A DNA stretch of 64,000 bases, taken from assembly GCF_016518545.1 (NCBI RefSeq), contig NZ_JACVTO010000023.1, positions 25,825 through 89,824 of the forward strand. Direction: 5' to 3'. Below are positions 59,636 to 64,000 of the stretch, piece by piece (position 1 is the stretch's first letter; the number at the start of each line of letters is the position of its first letter). Below the pieces are notes generated by a model. That model searched no databases. It saw only the letters and a program-made list of their open reading frames with translations, and was not told the origin of the DNA. A program made the position numbers and the translations under genes. This DNA comes from Pseudomonas sp. S30. Its GTDB lineage: Bacteria; Pseudomonadota; Gammaproteobacteria; Pseudomonadales; Pseudomonadaceae.

Positions 59636-60328
59636 ATGCCCGACCCCGATTACCGCCCAAGCCGCGCCCTGCCCGACAGTTTCTTCGACCGTGACGCCCT
59701 GAGCCTCGCCCGCGCACTGCTGGGCAAGGTGATCCGTCACCGCCAGGGCGACCTGTGGCTGGCGGCGCGCATCATCGAGACCGAGGCGTACTGCCTGACC
59801 GACAAGGGCAGCCATGCCTCGCTGGGCTACACCGAAAAGCGCAAGGCGCTGTTTCTCGATGGCGGCCATATCTACATGTACTACGCCCGCGGCGGCGACT
59901 CGCTGAATTTCAGCGCCCATGGGCCAGGCAACGCGGTGCTGATCAAGTCGGCGTACCCGTGGGTCGATGCGCGCTCCGGTGACGACAGCCTGGCGCGCAT
60001 GCAACTGAACAACCCCGATGCCAGCGGCAACCTGCGTCCGGCCGAATGCCTGTGCGCCGGCCAGACCCTGCTGTGCCGGGCGCTGGGCCTGAAGGTACCG
60101 GAATGGGACGCTCGGCGTTTCGACCCCGAGCGCCTGTACGTCGAAGACTGCGCGCTGCCGGTGCTGCGCATCGTCCAGACCACCCGCCTGGGTATCCCCA
60201 GCGGCCGTGACGAGCACCTGCCCTACCGCTTCGTCGACGCCGAGTTCGCCCGCTTCTGCACCCGGAACCCGCTGCGCCGGGGCCAGGTCGAAGGCCGGGA
60301 CTTCTTCATTCTGGAACAAGGAAACTGA
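59636..60328 (+). CDS. DNA-3-methyladenine glycosylase (AAG/MPG family)
   Basis: The 230-residue AAG-type enzyme has ARIIETEAYC (catalytic Glu), GHIYMYYARGG, SLNFSAHGPGNAVLIKSAYP and GRDEHLPYRFV near the C-terminus. It removes alkylated or deaminated purines in base excision repair. It is followed 3 bases later by the DedA-PAP2 gene. Confidence 0.95.
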   Translation: MPDPDYRPSRALPDSFFDRDALSLARALLGKVIRHRQGDLWLAARIIETEAYCLTDKGSHASLGYTEKRKALFLDGGHIYMYYARGGDSLNFSAHGPGNAVLIKSAYPWVDARSGDDSLARMQLNNPDASGNLRPAECLCAGQTLLCRALGLKVPEWDARRFDPERLYVEDCALPVLRIVQTTRLGIPSGRDEHLPYRFVDAEFARFCTRNPLRRGQVEGRDFFILEQGN

Positions 60329-60331
60329 TCC

Positions 60332-61648
60332 ATGGGCCAATGGCTCGACAGCCTCACCGCCTGGCTCAGCGGCAATCCGCAGTGGCTGGGCGTGGCGATC
60401 TTCCTCATCGCCTGCATCGAATGCCTGGCCATCGCCGGAATCATCGTACCCGGCACCGTGCTGCTGTTCGCCGTGGCGGTGCTGGCCGGCAGTGGCACCT
60501 TCGGCCTGGGTGAAACCCTGTTGCTGGGCTTTCTCGGCGGCCTGCTGGGCGACGCGCTGTCGTACGCCATCGGTAAATACTTCCACCAGGGCATCCGCCG
60601 ACTGCCGGTGCTGCGCCATCACCCCGAGTGGATCGGCAGCGCCGAGACCTACTTCCAGCGCTACGGCACCGCCAGCCTGCTGGTCGGCCGCTTCATAGGC
60701 CCGCTGCGGCCGATGTTGCCGATGGTGGCCGGCATGCTCGACATGCCCCTGCCCCGGTTCATCGCCGTCAGCCTGGTGGCCGCGGCGGGATGGTCGGTGG
60801 CCTACCTGCTGCCCGGCTGGGCAACGGGCGCGGCGATTCGCCTGCCATTGCCCGAGGGGTTCTGGTTGCAGGCCGGTATCGTCGCGGCGGTCCTCGCGGT
60901 GCTGGTAGGGCTGAGCTTCAACAGCAGCGTGCGCGATCAGCGTCATGGCACCCGCCTGATCGCGGGCTTGAGCCTGGTGGCGCTGGCCGCCGTATTCCTG
61001 GGCTGGCCGTACATGAAAGCCTTCGACCAGGGCATCATGGCCCTGGTCCAGGAACACCGCAGCCAGGCCCTGGATGGCGCCGTGGTGGTGGTGACCCGAC
61101 TGGGCGATTTCAAGACCCAGTTCTTCCTCGGCGGCCTGCTCACCGGTCTGCTGTTGCTGCTGCGGCAATGGCGCCATGCAGTCTTCGCCGGTGGCGCGCT
61201 GGTGGGCACGGCGTTGTGCAACGGCACGCTGAAGTGGCTGTTCGCCCGTGCGCGGCCGGAAGTGCTGACCGATCCGCTGACCAGCTACAGCATGCCCAGC
61301 GGCCATAGCTCGGCTTCGTTCGCCTTCTTCCTGGTGCTGGCGGTGCTGGCCGGACGCGGCCAACCGCCGCGGATGCGCCTGACATGGATACTGCTGGCGG
61401 TGCTGCCGGCGCTGTCGATCGCCCTGTCGCGGGTCTATCTGGGCGCTCACTGGCCGACCGACATCCTCGCTGGCGCGCTGCTGGCCTGCTGCGTCACGGC
61501 CGCCAGCCTGGCACTGGTGCAGTATCGCCAGCCGCTGACGGCCATGTCGCTCAAGGTATGGTGGCTGGTCCTGCCGGCATGCATCGTCCTGCTGAGCTTC
61601 TTCGCCATGCACGCCTTGCCCAAGGCGCTGCTGCGCTATCAGTACTGA
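60332..61648 (+). CDS. DedA-PAP2 phosphatase fusion membrane protein
   Basis: The 438-residue protein joins a DedA/SNARE-assoc domain (about 1-190: GIIVPGTVLLF, GGLLGDALSYAIGKYF, RFIGPLRPMLPMVAGM) to a PAP2 phosphatase (about 220-410). The PAP2 motifs are all present: KWLFARARPE, PSGHSSASFA and SRVYLGAHWPTDI. It probably moves and dephosphorylates undecaprenyl-PP or another lipid phosphate. The same fusion is found in other Pseudomonas. Confidence 0.93.
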   Translation: MGQWLDSLTAWLSGNPQWLGVAIFLIACIECLAIAGIIVPGTVLLFAVAVLAGSGTFGLGETLLLGFLGGLLGDALSYAIGKYFHQGIRRLPVLRHHPEWIGSAETYFQRYGTASLLVGRFIGPLRPMLPMVAGMLDMPLPRFIAVSLVAAAGWSVAYLLPGWATGAAIRLPLPEGFWLQAGIVAAVLAVLVGLSFNSSVRDQRHGTRLIAGLSLVALAAVFLGWPYMKAFDQGIMALVQEHRSQALDGAVVVVTRLGDFKTQFFLGGLLTGLLLLLRQWRHAVFAGGALVGTALCNGTLKWLFARARPEVLTDPLTSYSMPSGHSSASFAFFLVLAVLAGRGQPPRMRLTWILLAVLPALSIALSRVYLGAHWPTDILAGALLACCVTAASLALVQYRQPLTAMSLKVWWLVLPACIVLLSFFAMHALPKALLRYQY

Positions 61649-61654
61649 GCCGCG

Positions 61655-62245
61655 TCAGGCGAAGAGCTCGCCCTGCAGCCGCTCCAGCAGCAACTGGATG
61701 GTGTCCAGGCGCCGCTGGGGCGAATCCATGGCCAGCAGGTCGAGCTTGTCCTGGTCCACGAATGGCAACAGATAGGCCAACTGGTTGGCCAGCGATTGGC
61801 GGCCATCGACCTGGCGCGGCATGTCCAGCGCCTCGACCATGGGGTGCTCGCCCAAGGCCACCAGCAACGCCAGCAGATCGTCGTCCGACTCGCTCAACGG
61901 TGTGTCCGGCAGGTCCGCCAACCAGCGCACTTCAGCCGTCAGCAACTGGTCCTTGAGCACCTCGGTGCCTTCGACGCGAAACCGTCGCCCCCCTTCGACG
62001 CGAATCCCCAGCAAGCCATTGTCCTGCTGGGCGAAGTCGCGGATCAGCGCCTCGCAGCCGAACGCGGAAACGCCCGCGGGCGCCAGACCGACCTGCTCGC
62101 CGTCCTCGATGCACACTACACCGAAGCCGGCGCCCTGCTTCATGCAGCGGCCGATCATGTCCAGATAGCGCGCCTCGAAGATCTGCAAGTCGAGCAGACA
62201 ACCGGGGAACAGCACGGTATTGAGCGGAAACAACGGCAGACTCAT
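61655..62245 (-). CDS. LON-substrate-binding-domain (PUA-like) protein
   Basis: The 196-residue protein is a lone Lon N-terminal domain: LPLFPLNTVLFPGCLLDLQIFEARYLDMI, then GFGVVCIEDGEQVG. There is no ATPase or protease domain. Its role is unclear, perhaps substrate recognition. The ATG at 62245 is chosen because AGGAG precedes it by five bases. Confidence 0.93.
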   Translation of the reverse strand: MSLPLFPLNTVLFPGCLLDLQIFEARYLDMIGRCMKQGAGFGVVCIEDGEQVGLAPAGVSAFGCEALIRDFAQQDNGLLGIRVEGGRRFRVEGTEVLKDQLLTAEVRWLADLPDTPLSESDDDLLALLVALGEHPMVEALDMPRQVDGRQSLANQLAYLLPFVDQDKLDLLAMDSPQRRLDTIQLLLERLQGELFA

Positions 62246-62254
62246 GTGCACTCC

Positions 62255-62971
62255 TTACGCCACCAGGCTGACCGCCAGCGGCAGCAGCACTGCGGTGGCC
62301 ACACCCATCAGGCTCATCGCCAACGCCGCGAAGGCGCCGCATTCTTCACTTTCCTGCAAGGCCACCGAAGTGCCCACGGCGTGGGCGGTGATGCCCAGCG
62401 ACATGCCCCGCGCCTCCGGGCTGTGCACGCCACAGCGGCTGAGCAGCGCCGGCCCGAAGATCGCGCCGATCACCCCGGTGATCAACACGAACACCGCCGC
62501 CAGTGCAGCCACGCCGCCGATCTGCTCGGCCACCAGCATGGCGATCGGTGAAGTGACCGACTTGGGCGCCATGGTCATCAGGATCATGTGCTCGGCCCCG
62601 AACCACGTCCCCAGCACGAGGCAGGCGAGCGTGGCGAACAGCCCTCCGACTACCAGCGTAGTCAAGATCGGCCAGAACAGTTGGCGGATACGCCGCAGAT
62701 TCAGATACAGCGGCACGGCCAGCGCCACCGTGGCAGGGCCGAGCAGGGTGTTGAGGATCTCGGTGCCGCGCTTGTACTCGGTGTAGTCGATGCCGCACAG
62801 CACCAGTACGGCGATCACCAGCAGCATCGACACCAGCACCGGTTGCAGGAAAATCCAGCGCGTGCGCTCGTAGGCCGCCAGCACCAGCTGGTAGGCCCCC
62901 AGGGTCAGGCCGATACCGAACAGCGGATGATGGATGACCGCCTGGGCGGCCCCCTGCCAGTCCAGGCTCAT
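62255..62971 (-). CDS. lrgB: LrgB/CidB-family membrane protein
   Basis: The 238-residue membrane protein has seven or so helices and the LrgB signature APKSVTSPIAM and GITAHAVGTSVAL. With LrgA it forms a holin/antiholin-like or metabolite (pyruvate/glycolate) carrier pair. Its ATG overlaps the lrgA stop. Confidence 0.93.
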   Translation of the reverse strand: MSLDWQGAAQAVIHHPLFGIGLTLGAYQLVLAAYERTRWIFLQPVLVSMLLVIAVLVLCGIDYTEYKRGTEILNTLLGPATVALAVPLYLNLRRIRQLFWPILTTLVVGGLFATLACLVLGTWFGAEHMILMTMAPKSVTSPIAMLVAEQIGGVAALAAVFVLITGVIGAIFGPALLSRCGVHSPEARGMSLGITAHAVGTSVALQESEECGAFAALAMSLMGVATAVLLPLAVSLVA

Positions 62972-63330
62972 GGCTGCTGCTCGCGTTTGCCGTGGCGGTG
63001 GATCAGCTTCTGCATCAGTACCCCGACGAACGCCAGGGTGAGCAGGCACGAGATCACCAGCGCGCCGACGATGGCCCAGAAGTCGGCCGCGATCGCGCGG
63101 GCATACACCATAACGCCGACCGCCGGGGGCACCAGCAGCAGGGGCAGGTAGCGCAGCAGACTGCTGGCGGCCTGGTTGAGCGGCTGGCCGACTTCGCCAC
63201 GGATCATCAGGTAGACCAGCAACAGCAACAGGCCGATGATCGGCCCCGGCAGCACGGGCAGCAGCAGGTGATTGAGCGCCGTGCCCAGCAGCTGGAACAG
63301 CACCAGCCAGGTCAGACCACGCAGCAGCAT
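62968..63330 (-). CDS. lrgA: LrgA/CidA-family membrane protein
   Basis: The 120-residue protein has four membrane helices and PGPIIGLLLLLVYLM, typical of CidA/LrgA, then LRYLPLLLVPPAVGVMVY. The start at 63330 is chosen because AAGGAG lies six bases before this ATG; longer starts overlap the ribosome site. Confidence 0.92.
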   Translation of the reverse strand: MLLRGLTWLVLFQLLGTALNHLLLPVLPGPIIGLLLLLVYLMIRGEVGQPLNQAASSLLRYLPLLLVPPAVGVMVYARAIAADFWAIVGALVISCLLTLAFVGVLMQKLIHRHGKREQQP

Positions 63331-63356
63331 AAGCATCTCCTTGGGCAACGGGCGCC

Positions 63357-63362
63357 ATTATA
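63357..63362 (-). promoter_or_regulatory. -10 element (TATAAT) upstream of lrgA
   Basis: On the minus strand TATAAT lies 27 bases before the lrgA ATG. No good -35 is visible at 17 bases. Confidence 0.45.
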
Positions 63363-63486
63363 AGCACGGCCACGCTGAATACGGCGTCATTCGCTTCGCC
63401 GCCCGGCCCTTGACCCGCCTCCCTGGCCATGCTGATCTTGCACCTTCGTACCAGGACCGACCTGGACAGACCTCTGGAGTGTCACG

Positions 63487-63942
63487 ATGCCCTATGTACC
63501 CGTCACGCAGCTCGCGCAGTACGTCGGCAAGGAACTGGGACGTTCCGCCTGGCTCAAGATCGACCAGTCGCGCATCAACCTGTTCGCCGAGGCCACGGGC
63601 GATTTCCAGTTCATCCACGTCGATCCGCAACGCGCGGCGCAGACGCCGTTCGGCTCGACCATCGCCCATGGTTTTCTTACCCTGTCGCTGATGCCCAAGC
63701 TGATGGAAGACATCCTCGTCCTGCCCGAAGGGGTGAAGATGGTCATCAACTATGGTCTGGACAGCGTCCGTTTCATCCAGCCGGTGAAGGTCGACAGCCA
63801 GGTGCGGCTGAAGGTCGACCTGATCCAGGCGACCGAAAAGAAGCCCGGCCAGTGGCTGCTCAAGGCCACGGCCACCCTCGAGATAGAGGGTCAGGACAAG
63901 CCGGCCTACATCGCCGAACCCTTGTCGCTCTGCATGCTCTGA
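63487..63942 (+). CDS. MaoC-like (R)-specific enoyl-CoA hydratase
   Basis: The 151-residue hot-dog-fold protein has the hydratase motif FAEATGDFQFIHVDPQRA (Asp and His catalytic) and TIAHGFLTLSLMPKL. It hydrates enoyl-CoA, perhaps feeding polyhydroxyalkanoate or fatty acid metabolism. The gene is complete and ends just before the poly-G run. Confidence 0.93.
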   Translation: MPYVPVTQLAQYVGKELGRSAWLKIDQSRINLFAEATGDFQFIHVDPQRAAQTPFGSTIAHGFLTLSLMPKLMEDILVLPEGVKMVINYGLDSVRFIQPVKVDSQVRLKVDLIQATEKKPGQWLLKATATLEIEGQDKPAYIAEPLSLCML

Positions 63943-63949
63943 CAGTCGT

Positions 63950-64000
<51 letters not shown>

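Noticed and set aside
59462..61612. Minus-strand frame of 716 codons opposite mpg and the DedA-PAP2 gene
   Set aside because: Gln/His/Arg-rich shadow of two well-supported genes.

Overview
The window is high-GC Pseudomonas DNA. The evidence is a Pseudomonas-type core block (fieF, lrp, rluE, amn, thiD-thiE-hemL, phoH-ybeY-corC-lnt, leuS-lptE-holA, lipA-lipB-ybeD-dacA-rlpA-mltB-rodA-mrdA-rlmH-rsfS-nadD-proA, mpg, lrgAB) joined to a pathogenicity-type island. The core proteins look more like the P. putida/P. fluorescens side of the genus than P. syringae; that is my impression from memory and no alignment was run. The right end (from about 63950) is a poly-G run that looks like a read or contig-end artefact.

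Bases 1-17199 hold most of a Hrp1-class type III secretion system (T3SS) of the P. syringae/Erwinia kind. Reading rightward are the end of hrcJ, hrpD and hrpE (tail of the hrpA/hrpZ operon), then hrpF-hrpG-hrcC-hrpT-hrpV plus an extra CesT-like chaperone (hrpC operon). Facing them on the minus strand is hrpJ-hrcV-hrpQ-hrcN-hrpO-hrpP-hrcQ-hrcR-hrcS-hrcT-hrcU, with a 170-residue unrecognised gene between the two arms. The sigma factor gene hrpL is divergent from hrpJ and overlaps a GNAT acetyltransferase gene. HrpR/HrpS, HrpA, HrpZ and HrpB would lie left of base 1 and are not seen.

The regulation can be read directly. hrpL has a sigma54 -24/-12 promoter with a perfect IHF consensus site just upstream. 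Exact or near-exact HrpL boxes (GGAACC-N15/16-CCACNNA) stand before hrpF, the 170-residue gene, hrpJ, a lytic transglycosylase (hrpH-like) and shcM-hopM1. A one-off-per-half match precedes a beta-lactamase-fold hydrolase, and a weaker one precedes a cytochrome P450. The expected circuit is HrpRS to hrpL to the apparatus, chaperones and effectors.

Bases 17200-24335 are accessory: GNAT, P450, serine hydrolase, HrpH-like transglycosylase, ShcM-like chaperone and a HopM1-family effector. In P. syringae hrpH and hopM1 lie on the other side of the hrp cluster, in the conserved effector locus, and hrpK sits beside hrpL. Here hrpK is missing and the effector module is on the hrpL side.

Bases 24479-63942 are ordinary core genes: metabolism, tRNA charging, LPS transport, lipoate synthesis, cell elongation, NAD and proline synthesis, and DNA repair. 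Points of note are an arfA gene with its built-in 3' hairpin, a strong minus-strand terminator with no recognised gene in front of it (26748-26772), and no miaB beside phoH. No rRNA, tRNA, CRISPR array or insertion sequence was recognised.
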